From Burkholderiales bacterium PBB1 (lineage in GTDB: Bacteria; Pseudomonadota; Gammaproteobacteria; Burkholderiales; Burkholderiaceae_C): a stretch of DNA of 64,000 bases. The notes under the pieces were generated by a model, which worked only from the letters and a program-made list of their open reading frames with translations, did not search any database and was not told where the DNA came from. Each line of letters starts with the position of its first letter. The first letter of the stretch is position 1. The DNA is taken from positions 223,925 through 287,924 of the forward strand of contig NKIN01000003.1 of NCBI GenBank assembly GCA_002255905.1, written 5' to 3'. Made by a program: the position numbers and the translations under genes. Below are positions 1-7,519 of the stretch, one piece after another.

Positions 1-218
1 CTCGCAGGGCTTGTGAACATTCGCCTGGGTGTGCGAACGCTCAACACCTGCCCTGCAGCGCGTCATGCCCGAATTCTCCCGCGGAGCGCTCGATCAAAGC
101 GGCTGCGAGCCCCTCAGCCTGACGACTCAAGGGCGGTGGGGTTTTGATCCCTTGAATTTCTGAACTTCGCGTCCCATGTGCCACGCTGACTTGCAGTCAG
201 TGGCCCGCAACAGATCCC
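1..218. other. Left edge, no gene recognised
   Basis: I read all frames of this stretch upstream of the CobW-type gene. One forward frame is open from the window edge to about base 154, but its translation is arginine-rich and resembles no family I know. No clear promoter, Zur-like palindrome or terminator was seen. It may contain the leader of the following operon; what lies further left is outside the window. Confidence 0.4.
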
Positions 219-1220
219 ATGATCAAACCCATACCCGTGACCGTATTGACCGGCTTTCTTGGCGCCGGCAAGACCACCTTGCTCAACCGGCTGCTTCGTG
301 ACGCAGGCGGCAAGCGTTATGCCGTGATCGTCAACGAGTACGGCGAGATCGGTATCGACGGCGATCTCGTGGTCGGCGCCGAGGAAGAGGTCTACGAGCT
401 CAACAACGGCTGCGTCTGCTGCAAGCTGCGCGGTGACCTGGTGCGTGTCGCCAGCAACCTGGTTCGTCGGCCTGGCGGGTTCGACGGCATCCTGATCGAA
501 ACCACTGGCCTGGCCGATCCGGCCCCAGTGGTGCAGACCTTTCAGCTCGACGACCTGCTGCGCCAGTACACGAGGCTCGACAGCATCATCTGCGTCGCCG
601 ATGCACGCCATCTTCCGACTCAGCTGAGCACGATGCCCGAGGCCAGCACGCAATTGGCGCAGGCCGACATGGTGCTGCTGAACAAGGCGGACCTGGCAGA
701 CGAGGCCATGCTGGCTGCAGCCGAGCTCGCCGTGCAAGAGCTCAACCCCACGGCCGATGTGCGCCGTGTCGTGCGTGGCGAATTGCCCCTGGCGCAGTTG
801 CTCGACCGGGGTGCCTTTGACAACGCGCGCATGCGCCTGCCTTCCATCGGGCTGGGCAAGCCGGCCAATGGCCCGGCCGCTCACGGCTACCAACCAGTGG
901 GGGCCGGCCGCCACAGCGCAGGTGTCAGCAGCGTGTCGCTGAGCTTCCCGCGTCGGTTCGAGCGCTCTCGCTTCCTCCCCTGGTTGCAGCGATTGGTGAC
1001 CGAACAGGGCGGCGATCTGCTGCGTGCCAAAGGAATCCTTGCGTTCAGTGGCGAGTCACGTCGCTTCGTCTTTCAGGCGGTGCACATGACGGTGGACAGC
1101 GGGATGGGTCGCGCCTGGGCTGCGGGCGAGGCCGCTGAGTCAAAGCTGGTTTTTATCGGGAGGCGGCTCGAGGAATCGACGCTGCGTGAAGAACTGACCC
1201 ATTGTTTGGAAGACGTCTGA
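219..1220 (+). CDS. CobW/COG0523-family GTPase (putative metallochaperone)
   Basis: The 333-residue protein belongs to the G3E P-loop GTPases (CobW, P47K, YjiA, ZNG1), which deliver or insert metal ions using GTP. The Walker A motif GFLGAGKTT lies about 12 residues from the N-terminus, which fixes the start even though no strong ribosome binding site precedes it. The family metal-binding motif CxCC is present as GCVCC near residue 67, followed by the ETTGLADP switch region. The CobW C-terminal domain is recognisable around residues 240-330. The WD40 gene begins 11 bases downstream, so the two are probably co-transcribed. The metal cannot be read from sequence. Relatives serve zinc homeostasis under Zur or nitrile hydratase maturation, and neither partner is visible here. 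A role in metallating the downstream di-iron monooxygenase is only a possibility. Confidence 0.88.
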   Translation: MIKPIPVTVLTGFLGAGKTTLLNRLLRDAGGKRYAVIVNEYGEIGIDGDLVVGAEEEVYELNNGCVCCKLRGDLVRVASNLVRRPGGFDGILIETTGLADPAPVVQTFQLDDLLRQYTRLDSIICVADARHLPTQLSTMPEASTQLAQADMVLLNKADLADEAMLAAAELAVQELNPTADVRRVVRGELPLAQLLDRGAFDNARMRLPSIGLGKPANGPAAHGYQPVGAGRHSAGVSSVSLSFPRRFERSRFLPWLQRLVTEQGGDLLRAKGILAFSGESRRFVFQAVHMTVDSGMGRAWAAGEAAESKLVFIGRRLEESTLREELTHCLEDV

Positions 1221-1231
1221 GAGGTGTAGTC

Positions 1232-2410
1232 ATGAACTCGGTAACTGATACTGCTACTGCTGGCGCGCCGCCAGCCAATGTCGCCCCACCGCTGCTTGCG
1301 GTGATGGGTGTTTCCTGGCCGGTCGATGCTCCCGCTGTGGCGGTGAGTTGGGACACCGACGGCAACTCCGCTGCATTTGCCCTGGGCAACGGGCATGTGC
1401 TGGTGGCCGATACCAAGTGGCCCCAGGGACCGCGGGTGCAGCCGCGGCCGGGGGGCGGCGTGACGGTCGTTCCGTCCGCCGAGCCTGCAGCCGCGCCCGT
1501 GCGCGCAGAATGCCATCAGGGCACCTGCCTGGCGTTGGCGCCTCACCCGCAGGGCGGCTTCATCAGCGGCGGCGACGACGGCCGCGTCGTGTACCTGCCG
1601 CGAGGTGCGGCGCCGACCGTGCTCGAGCACACGACGGAAGAATGGATCACCGCGTTGGCCGGCCATGCAGAAGGCGGCTTGGCGGGAGGCCTCGCGTACG
1701 CCCATGGTCGCACGGTCCATCGCCACGCCTCCGGTACCGCGTCCAAGATCGAGTTGCCAGCCCCGGCCACCGCATTGGCCTTCAGCCCGGATGGGCTGGT
1801 GCTGGCAGCGGCGCACAACGGTGGGGTCACGCTGTGGCCGTGCCTTGGAGCAACGCGCCAATTGAATTGGCCCGGCTACCACCGCGCCTTGTGCTGGAGC
1901 CCCGACGGCGCCTATCTTGTCTCTGCGATGCAGGAGAACGCGTTGCACGGGTGGCGAGTCTCCGACGGCATGGACATGGAAATGAGCGGCTACGAAGGCC
2001 AGCCGCTGTCGCTTTCATTTGCGCATGACGGTCGTTACCTGACCACCAGCGGTGCCACGCGTCCGGTGTGCTGGAGTTTCGACCCGCCGGGAAAATCGCA
2101 GCAACCCACGCAATGCGGCATCGCCAGCAAAACGCCGGTCACTGCTGTCGCCTGCCATCCCCGCCAACCTCTGATCGCCGCCGGCTATTACAACGGCGCC
2201 GTGTTGCTGTGCCGTCCCGGCAGCGACGATGCCTTGTTCGTCAAGGGCTCCGGTGAAGGCGCCGTGAACGCGCTGGCCTGGTCCCCCGATGGGCAACGGC
2301 TGGCTTTCGGAAATCAAGGCGGGCTGTGCGGCTGGGTGAATCTGCCCGACGCCCTGTTCCGCACCAGTGGCAACCCATCACCAACCACCTCAGAGGAGAC
2401 TGCGAAATGA
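1232..2410 (+). CDS. WD40-repeat beta-propeller protein
   Basis: The 392-residue protein shows repeated blade-like motifs such as ALAFSPDG, ALCWSPDG, LSLSFAHDG, AVACHPRQP and ALAWSPDG at roughly 40-residue spacing, typical of a seven-bladed WD40 propeller. I chose the ATG at 1232 because GAGGTG stands just upstream; a longer open frame begins at 1202 but overlaps the preceding gene. No signal peptide or membrane segment is seen, so it should be a cytoplasmic scaffold. CobW-type GTPases with an adjacent WD40 gene occur in other proteobacteria (recalled, not checked), which suggests a physical partnership, but the function is unknown. Its stop overlaps the next start as ATGA, implying translational coupling. 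Confidence 0.82.
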   Translation: MNSVTDTATAGAPPANVAPPLLAVMGVSWPVDAPAVAVSWDTDGNSAAFALGNGHVLVADTKWPQGPRVQPRPGGGVTVVPSAEPAAAPVRAECHQGTCLALAPHPQGGFISGGDDGRVVYLPRGAAPTVLEHTTEEWITALAGHAEGGLAGGLAYAHGRTVHRHASGTASKIELPAPATALAFSPDGLVLAAAHNGGVTLWPCLGATRQLNWPGYHRALCWSPDGAYLVSAMQENALHGWRVSDGMDMEMSGYEGQPLSLSFAHDGRYLTTSGATRPVCWSFDPPGKSQQPTQCGIASKTPVTAVACHPRQPLIAAGYYNGAVLLCRPGSDDALFVKGSGEGAVNALAWSPDGQRLAFGNQGGLCGWVNLPDALFRTSGNPSPTTSEETAK

Positions 2411-2637
2411 GCGAGAACACCACCACCAACGACACACCGAGCCCTGAAGAGACAGCAAGCAAGGACGCGTTCTTCGCGCAACTGGCCGCCGTCTCCGACG
2501 CGATGATCGCGGCCCATGGCAGGGACTTTGCAATGGGCGCGCACCTGCTGGCTGCGCGCTACATCGCCGAATCGGACGCTCGCACCAAGGCCGCTGTCGA
2601 GTCTCTTACTTCGCCCACGAAGCCAGTACTAGAGTGA
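2407..2637 (+). CDS. Small acidic hypothetical protein, third gene of the CobW-WD40 operon
   Basis: I do not recognise this 76-residue protein. It has a Ser/Thr/Glu-rich, probably disordered N-terminus of about 20 residues, followed by one or two predicted amphipathic helices (around DAFFAQLAAVSDAMIAA). There are no cysteines, no signal peptide and no membrane segment. The start is set by a 4-base ATGA overlap with the WD40 gene stop and by a GAGGAG ribosome binding site a few bases before. Because it is coupled to the CobW and WD40 genes, it probably works with them. It is followed by a 277-base intergenic region carrying the promoter of the monooxygenase operon. Confidence 0.7.
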   Translation: MSENTTTNDTPSPEETASKDAFFAQLAAVSDAMIAAHGRDFAMGAHLLAARYIAESDARTKAAVESLTSPTKPVLE

Positions 2638-2777
2638 AAACCCGATTGTCCAAAACCTCAGCTTCGGACGCGTCGAACGCCATCGCCGTCCCAAAACGAG
2701 ACGCTGCCGCGGGTGACTGTCCCGGCTTCTCCGGCGGTCTCCAGGGAAATCGCACTAGGGTTAGGGATATGGAGCGG

Positions 2778-2792
2778 TGGCACGCGAATAGC
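2778..2792 (+). promoter_or_regulatory. Sigma-54 (-24/-12) promoter of the monooxygenase operon
   Basis: The element TGGCACG-N4-TAGC matches the sigma-54 consensus TGGCACG-N4-TTGC at 10 of the 11 fixed positions, with the GG and GC pairs at the required spacing. It predicts a transcript start near 2804 and a leader of about 110 bases before the alpha-subunit ATG at 2915. A sigma-54 activator gene lies in the same cluster (9689-11761), which strongly supports a functional promoter. Short inverted repeats exist upstream, for example CGTC-N9-GACG near 2690-2706, but I cannot assign the activator site with confidence. Confidence 0.75.
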
Positions 2793-2914
2793 TATAGTTG
2801 GGGTAGGGCGGAAGCCCGAATTGCCGGGTGTAGGGCGGTCTTTTGCCAGACCCCTGGACATTACATCGTCACTTTGTAATTTGACTTTCAAGTAGACATG
2901 CAAAGGAGTTCTAA

Positions 2915-4579
2915 ATGTCTGAACTGACTCTCAACAAGATCACGTCGCAAAAGGGGATCCCGATCGCCGAAGCGACGCGCCGTATCGCCGATCTTGGCTG
3001 GCAGCCTAGCTATGTGCAGGAAGCGTCGACGTTCCCTACCGACTACAAGATCGGTAAGGCACCTCGCGATCCAATGAAGCAAGTGCTGCGTTCCTACTTT
3101 CCAATGCAGGAGGAAAAGGACAGCCGGGTTTACGGTGCGCTTGACGCTGCACTCCGCGGTGACATGTTCCGCAACACCCAGCCTCGCTGGATCGAGTGGA
3201 TGAAGTTGTTCCTGGCCATCATTCCTTTCCCGGAAATTTCGGCTGCTCGCTCGATGGCCATGGTTGCTCGTCTTGCCCCAGGTGAAGAGCTGCGTACCGG
3301 CTTCACCATGCAAATGGTTGACGAATTCCGTCACTCCACGATTCAGATGAACCTGAAGAAGTGGTACATGGAAAACTACATCGACCCGGCCGGTTTCGAC
3401 ATCACTGAAAAGGCTTTCGGTCAGTGCTACGCCACGACCATCGGCCGTCAATTCGGTGAAGGTTTCATTACCGGTGACTCGATCACTTCTGCCAACATCT
3501 ACCTGACCGTGGTTGCCGAAACCGGCTTCACCAACACGCTGTTTGTGGCCATGCCGTCGGAAGCTGCTCGTAACGGCGACTACGCACTGTCCACCGTGTT
3601 CCTGTCGGTGCAGTCGGATGAGTCGCGTCACATCGGTAATGGCCACTCGCTGCTGATGTCCATCGTCAACGACCCAAGCAACCACCTGTTGCTCGAGCGT
3701 GACCTGCGCTACGCATTCTGGCAAAACCACGCCATCGTTGATGCTGCCATCGGCACCATCATCGAGTACGGCACCACCGATCGCGACAAGAACAAGGAGT
3801 CCTACTCCGAGTTGTGGCACCGTTGGATCTACGAAGACTACTACCGCAGCTACATGCTGCCGCTGGAAAAGTACGGCGTGAAGATCCACCACGACGACGT
3901 CTCCGCTGCTTGGGATCGCATCGTCAAGAAGAACTACGTTCACAAGACGGCTCAGTTCTTCTCGGTGGGCTGGCCCGTCAACTTCTGGCGCATCGAAGCC
4001 CAGACGGAGAAGGACTTCGAATGGTTTGAGCACAAGTATCCGGGCTGGTACGCTGAATTTGGCGCCTACTGGAAGTGGTACGAGCGCAAGAGCCATCCAG
4101 GCCAGACCAACATGTTGTTCGACCAAGAGTGCGGCTACAAGTATCCGCACCGCTGCTGGAGCTGCATGGTGCCTTGCTTGATTCGCGAAGACTTCTGCTA
4201 CGACGAAGTTGACGGCGAAGTCTTCACCTACTGCTCTGAAGTCTGCCGCTGGACCCACAAGGTTGCCTTCTCGAACGAATACGAAGGTCGCCCAACGCCA
4301 GCGATGGGCCGCTTCAGTGGTCGCCGCGAGTGGGAAGAGTGCTATGACGGCTGGGACCTGGCTGATGCCATCAAGGACCTGGGCTTCGTGCGCGCTGACG
4401 GCAAGACGCTGATTCAGCAGCCTCACCTGCGCTTCGATGACAAGCACATGTGGACTCTGGATCACGTGAAGGGCTACACCTTGGCCAGCCCGCTCAAGGC
4501 CTTCCGCGCTCTGTCGCCGGAAGCTCGCGAGCAAGCAGCCATTGAGTACCGCAAGGGCTTCACGATCAACCCGATCTAA
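2915..4579 (+). CDS. mimA/prmA: Soluble di-iron monooxygenase, hydroxylase alpha subunit (propane/acetone monooxygenase type)
   Basis: The 554-residue protein is the catalytic large subunit of a bacterial multicomponent monooxygenase. The carboxylate-bridged di-iron site is complete: E107, E137-x2-H140, E202 and E236-x2-H239. These spacings (30, 3, 62, 34, 3) equal those of MmoX E114/E144/H147/E209/E243/H246. A C-terminal cysteine-rich segment (residues 406-444, with C414-x2-C417 and YCSEVC at 439-444) resembles the YHS-type zinc site of phenol hydroxylase alpha subunits. AAAGGAG precedes the ATG. The order alpha-reductase-beta-coupling is that of group 5 enzymes such as PrmABCD, MimABCD and ThmADBC. 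Known members hydroxylate propane at C2, acetone to acetol, or cyclic ethers and phenol. The true substrate cannot be told from sequence; the propane/acetone label is by resemblance. Confidence 0.93.
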   Translation: MSELTLNKITSQKGIPIAEATRRIADLGWQPSYVQEASTFPTDYKIGKAPRDPMKQVLRSYFPMQEEKDSRVYGALDAALRGDMFRNTQPRWIEWMKLFLAIIPFPEISAARSMAMVARLAPGEELRTGFTMQMVDEFRHSTIQMNLKKWYMENYIDPAGFDITEKAFGQCYATTIGRQFGEGFITGDSITSANIYLTVVAETGFTNTLFVAMPSEAARNGDYALSTVFLSVQSDESRHIGNGHSLLMSIVNDPSNHLLLERDLRYAFWQNHAIVDAAIGTIIEYGTTDRDKNKESYSELWHRWIYEDYYRSYMLPLEKYGVKIHHDDVSAAWDRIVKKNYVHKTAQFFSVGWPVNFWRIEAQTEKDFEWFEHKYPGWYAEFGAYWKWYERKSHPGQTNMLFDQECGYKYPHRCWSCMVPCLIREDFCYDEVDGEVFTYCSEVCRWTHKVAFSNEYEGRPTPAMGRFSGRREWEECYDGWDLADAIKDLGFVRADGKTLIQQPHLRFDDKHMWTLDHVKGYTLASPLKAFRALSPEAREQAAIEYRKGFTINPI

Positions 4580-4602
4580 AGCTTAGGCGTTTCCCAAGAA
4601 AT

Positions 4603-4641
4603 CTCGGGAGGGGAGGTATCCCTCCCCTCCCGAGTGTTTTT
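4603..4641 (+). terminator. Perfect 14-bp hairpin plus U-tract between alpha and reductase genes
   Basis: The stem arms at 4603-4616 and 4621-4634 are exactly complementary over 14 bases with a 4-base loop (TATC), and TGTTTTT follows. This has the form of an intrinsic terminator, but it lies inside the operon, between the alpha-subunit gene and the reductase gene. It could terminate part of the transcripts or protect the 3' end of an alpha-subunit mRNA, so that more alpha than reductase is made. Confidence 0.85.
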
Positions 4642-4672
4642 ATATCAAGTGCGAAAGCATTGAAAGAAAATC

Positions 4673-5734
4673 ATGTCAGAAAAAGCGATCCACTCGGTGC
4701 GTATTGAACCCATGGGTTTGGAGATTGAAGTCGAAGAAGGCGAGTGGGTTCTCGACGCTGCGTTCCGCCAGGGTTTGGCGGTGCCGCATGGATGCCGTGA
4801 GGGTCGTTGCGCCAGTTGCAAATGTGTTTTGATAGATGGTGATGTCGAGATGGAAGACTATTCCACCTTTGCGTTGTCCGAATCGGACCGTGACGGTGGA
4901 CAGATTTTGCTTTGCCGCACGTATGCATACAGCGATATCACAGTCGAATTATTGAACTACGACGAAGATCTGCTGAGCCGCTCCATTCCGGTGAAGGAAT
5001 TCAAAGGCGAGCTGACTTCTGTCACAGAGTTGACGCATGACATTCGCTTGCTCAAGGTCAAGCTTGAGAAGCCATTGAAGTTTTGGGCTGGGCAGTTTGT
5101 TGAGCTTGGTGTACCAAGCGCTGGTGTGACGCGCTCGTACTCGATGGCCAGCACGCCGGCCACGCCAAACGAGTTGGAATTCATTATTCGCAAGTATCCA
5201 GAAGGTGCGTTCTCTTCGCTGCTGGATACAACGCTCACGCCCGGTACCGCTGTCACCGTGAAGGGCCCGTTCGGTAGCTGCCTGCGCCGTGAGGGCCGTC
5301 CAGGTCCAATGTTGCTTGTTGGCGGTGGTTCAGGCATGTCGCCTCTGTGGTCGATCTTGCAAGACCACATTGCCAGCGGTGAGCAGCGTCCTATTCGTTT
5401 CTTCTATGGTGCGCGCGCCAAGAGAGACTTGTTCATGTTGGAAGAATTCGCCGCGATCGCAAAGTCGCTGCCTGACTTCCAATTCATACCGGTGTTGTCG
5501 CAGGCCGGTACTGACGATGCTTGGACTGGTGAAACCGGATTCGTGCATGAGGCGCTTGAGCGCATCATGCGCGAACAGCAGTTGTCCGGTGAAATCGACG
5601 CGTATACCTGCGGCCCTGTGCCCATGGTTGATGCTGTGTTGCCCGTATTGCAGGAATTGGGCGTTTCTCCAACCAACACGCATGTCGATAAATTCACGCC
5701 AGCCAGCGCTACTGCGCCAAATCTAGCTCACTAA
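4673..5734 (+). CDS. mimB/prmB: Monooxygenase reductase component (2Fe-2S, FAD, NAD(P)H)
   Basis: The 353-residue protein carries electrons from NAD(P)H to the di-iron hydroxylase. The N-terminal plant-type ferredoxin domain has C41-x4-C46-x2-C49 and C81 as cluster ligands. The ferredoxin-NADP reductase part follows, with the FAD motif RSYSMAS at 154-160, the nucleotide-binding GGGSGMSP at 217-224, and YTCGPVPM near the C-terminus. Length and layout match MmoC, DmpP and PrmB. The start at 4673 has only a weak upstream GAAAG, so translation may be modest. It lies directly after the internal hairpin, and the beta-subunit gene begins 20 bases after its stop. Base composition is visibly lower in GC than the housekeeping genes of the window. 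Confidence 0.93.
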   Translation: MSEKAIHSVRIEPMGLEIEVEEGEWVLDAAFRQGLAVPHGCREGRCASCKCVLIDGDVEMEDYSTFALSESDRDGGQILLCRTYAYSDITVELLNYDEDLLSRSIPVKEFKGELTSVTELTHDIRLLKVKLEKPLKFWAGQFVELGVPSAGVTRSYSMASTPATPNELEFIIRKYPEGAFSSLLDTTLTPGTAVTVKGPFGSCLRREGRPGPMLLVGGGSGMSPLWSILQDHIASGEQRPIRFFYGARAKRDLFMLEEFAAIAKSLPDFQFIPVLSQAGTDDAWTGETGFVHEALERIMREQQLSGEIDAYTCGPVPMVDAVLPVLQELGVSPTNTHVDKFTPASATAPNLAH

Positions 5735-5754
5735 TAACAGGAAATAGACCCATC

Positions 5755-6840
5755 ATGACTGAGACAACAGACTACGTGCCCGTCAACTCCGGTGCCGCTG
5801 GTGCTGCCAAGTTTGCAGGCTCTGACAGCCGCAAGTTCAACTACTACGCGCCCAAGGGACGCAAGGCCTCGCATTACGAGGACATGACGCTGGACGTCCA
5901 GCCAGATCCGAAGCGACACCTGTTGCAAGGCTGGATTCTCAGCTTTCCAGACGGAACGCCAACGTATTCCGAAGACTGGACTGCAGCCAAATCCAGCGAC
6001 TGGCATATTTTCCGTGCGGTAGACGAAGAGTGGGAGCGTACTCACTACAAGCGCCAGTCCACGATTGAGGGGATGATTGGGCAAGCTGTGGAAAACGGGC
6101 GTCGTTCTGGTGCTGCATCCCGTTTCAACAAGGCTTGGGTCAAGGTGCTTGAGCGTCATGTGGGTGCCTACAAGCACGCCGAGTTCGGCCTGAGCTGCTC
6201 TCTGACGCAGGCTCAGCGTTACGGTTACACGCAGATGATCAATTCTGCGATTTTGACCAACGCTTCGTACAAAATCCGCTTTGCTCAAGATTTGACCTTG
6301 TATCTGTCGGACATCGGGCTTGATATTCCTGAGGGATTTGACGCAGAAATCGGCAAGACGCACTGGATGGAAGATCCTATCTGGCAACCGACTCGCAAGA
6401 TCGTCGAAACAATTGGCGGATCGCAAGATTATCTCGAACAGTATTTCGCGACGAATATCGTCTTCGAGCCGATGGTTGGTGAGTTGTTCCGCAGTGGTTT
6501 CATCATGCAGGCCGCTGCCTCGCAAAATGACTTCATCACGCCTACGGTTGTTTCTTCTGCCGAAGCTGATTTCCAACGTAATCTGGCTAACACGATGGAG
6601 TTGCTCCACATGCTGGTCAAGGATCCGGCTCATGGTGCGCACAACATCGGCCTGTTTAACTCATGGTTGCACAAATACGGAGATTTGGCTGTCGATGCCG
6701 CAAAGAATCTCCAGCCAATCTGGTCGCTGCCGACTGTGAAGGTTGCTCAATTCCCTGAAGCCTACGCTTCGGCCGTTGCGCGCATGCGCAGCATCACGGG
6801 TCAGCTGGGTCTCACCCTGCCAGCCTCTATCGCCGGTTGA
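5755..6840 (+). CDS. mimC/prmC: Soluble di-iron monooxygenase, hydroxylase beta subunit
   Basis: The 361-residue protein matches the small hydroxylase subunit of group 5 monooxygenases, a helical ferritin-like protein that has lost the iron ligands and forms the alpha-beta dimer interface. Recognisable features are the GWILSFPDGTP region near residues 62-72, the GLSCSLTQAQRYGYTQMINSA helix region and the IGLFNSWLHKYG segment near the C-terminus. No EXXH pair is present, as expected for a beta subunit. It is the third gene of the operon, 20 bases after the reductase; the coupling-protein gene begins 29 bases after its stop. This gene is distinct from the release-factor methyltransferase, also called prmC, at 44771-45637. 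Confidence 0.9.
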   Translation: MTETTDYVPVNSGAAGAAKFAGSDSRKFNYYAPKGRKASHYEDMTLDVQPDPKRHLLQGWILSFPDGTPTYSEDWTAAKSSDWHIFRAVDEEWERTHYKRQSTIEGMIGQAVENGRRSGAASRFNKAWVKVLERHVGAYKHAEFGLSCSLTQAQRYGYTQMINSAILTNASYKIRFAQDLTLYLSDIGLDIPEGFDAEIGKTHWMEDPIWQPTRKIVETIGGSQDYLEQYFATNIVFEPMVGELFRSGFIMQAAASQNDFITPTVVSSAEADFQRNLANTMELLHMLVKDPAHGAHNIGLFNSWLHKYGDLAVDAAKNLQPIWSLPTVKVAQFPEAYASAVARMRSITGQLGLTLPASIAG

Positions 6841-6869
6841 ACTTTCGTCAACGAATTCAGGAGGGCATT

Positions 6870-7235
6870 ATGTCCAGCGACCACACCCAAAGTATTTTCA
6901 AGCACACCAAAGATCTGGAATTCAAGGACACCGTTTCGCATCAGTGCGGTGTCACGCTCAATGAAAGCGTGGAGGCAAGAGCGATTGCTGACGTGATCGG
7001 TCGCCGTGAAGGCATCACCGTGACGTACATGCCAGCGATGATCCGTATTGACGGCGAAGGTAAGATCATCTTCAAGATGGATGAGATCTCTGAGGAACTC
7101 GGCTACGAGATGACTCATGAGATGTTCGAAATCTCCACCTCCACCCACTATGGTCGGATGGTGATGGTTGATGAAAACACCGTGATCTTGTTTGGCGACA
7201 TGAATGAAGCCATGTCGTATATCGCTTACGACTGA
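6870..7235 (+). CDS. mimD/prmD: Monooxygenase coupling/effector protein (MmoB/DmpM family)
   Basis: The 121-residue protein belongs to the cofactor-less effector proteins that bind the hydroxylase near the di-iron site and gate oxygen and substrate entry. The family pattern is seen in the NxSVEARAIADVI segment near residues 31-43, the ITVTYMPAMIRIDG strand and the YGRMVMVDENTVILFGDM C-terminal region. I set the start at 6870 because AGGAGG stands just upstream; an in-frame ATG at 6837 overlaps the beta-subunit stop and is less likely. It completes the four-gene enzyme set. A 284-base structured intergenic region follows before the chaperonin gene. Confidence 0.92.
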   Translation: MSSDHTQSIFKHTKDLEFKDTVSHQCGVTLNESVEARAIADVIGRREGITVTYMPAMIRIDGEGKIIFKMDEISEELGYEMTHEMFEISTSTHYGRMVMVDENTVILFGDMNEAMSYIAYD

Positions 7236-7519
7236 GTAAGCGCTCGCTGCACAGGAGCGATCCTGTGCAGCGCAGCAACGCTCCATTGAAAGTTTTGCCC
7301 TCTGGGCTTCTTTCTTTTGGTGGGGCGTGATTTGTGTGAGCAAGCCAGGTGATCTGGTTTGCTCACCGAGGCTTGAGCTCTACGAGCCTTACAAAAAGAA
7401 GCTCTCGAATGTTTTGCAGTCTGAGACATTGTGTTGAGAGGGTAATGACTTAACTCGCGACGTTCGGTGGCCGCTATCGGCTGTTGATCCTGACCAACAT
7501 CCTAATTGGAAGTGTAGTA
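7236..7519. other. Structured intergenic region between coupling protein and chaperonin genes
   Basis: No gene is seen in these 284 bases. Three hairpins are. The first has perfect 12-base arms (7245-7256 and 7261-7272, loop GCGA) with no U-tract. The second is a short GCCC-TCT-GGGC stem at 7297-7307 followed by an 11-base pyrimidine tract ending in TTTT, a weak terminator candidate. The third spans 7336-7366, with arms GTGAGCAA/TTGCTCAC and CCAG/CTGG around a 5-base loop and one G-T position. No -24/-12 promoter with correct GG-GC spacing was found, so the chaperonin may be expressed by read-through or from a promoter I cannot see. Confidence 0.7.

Noticed and set aside
1..154. Frame open from the left edge as the end of an upstream gene (for example nitrile hydratase)
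   Set aside because: The translation matches nothing I know, so no gene can be supported.
2690..2760. Inverted repeats (CGTC-N9-GACG and TCCC/GGGA) as activator binding sites
   Set aside because: They are short, not repeated as matching copies, and no consensus for this regulator is known to me.
2752..2768. Telomere-like CTAGGGTTAGGG word before the monooxygenase promoter
   Set aside because: Only two units occur; in a bacterial chromosome this is chance.
2888..4534. Long open frame antisense to the alpha-subunit gene (548 codons)
   Set aside because: The translation has no recognisable domain and mirrors the codon use of the well-supported alpha subunit on the other strand.
7462..7485. 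Possible -24/-12 promoter (TGGCC...GGC) before the chaperonin gene
   Set aside because: The GG-to-GC spacing is one base too short, which sigma-54 does not tolerate well.
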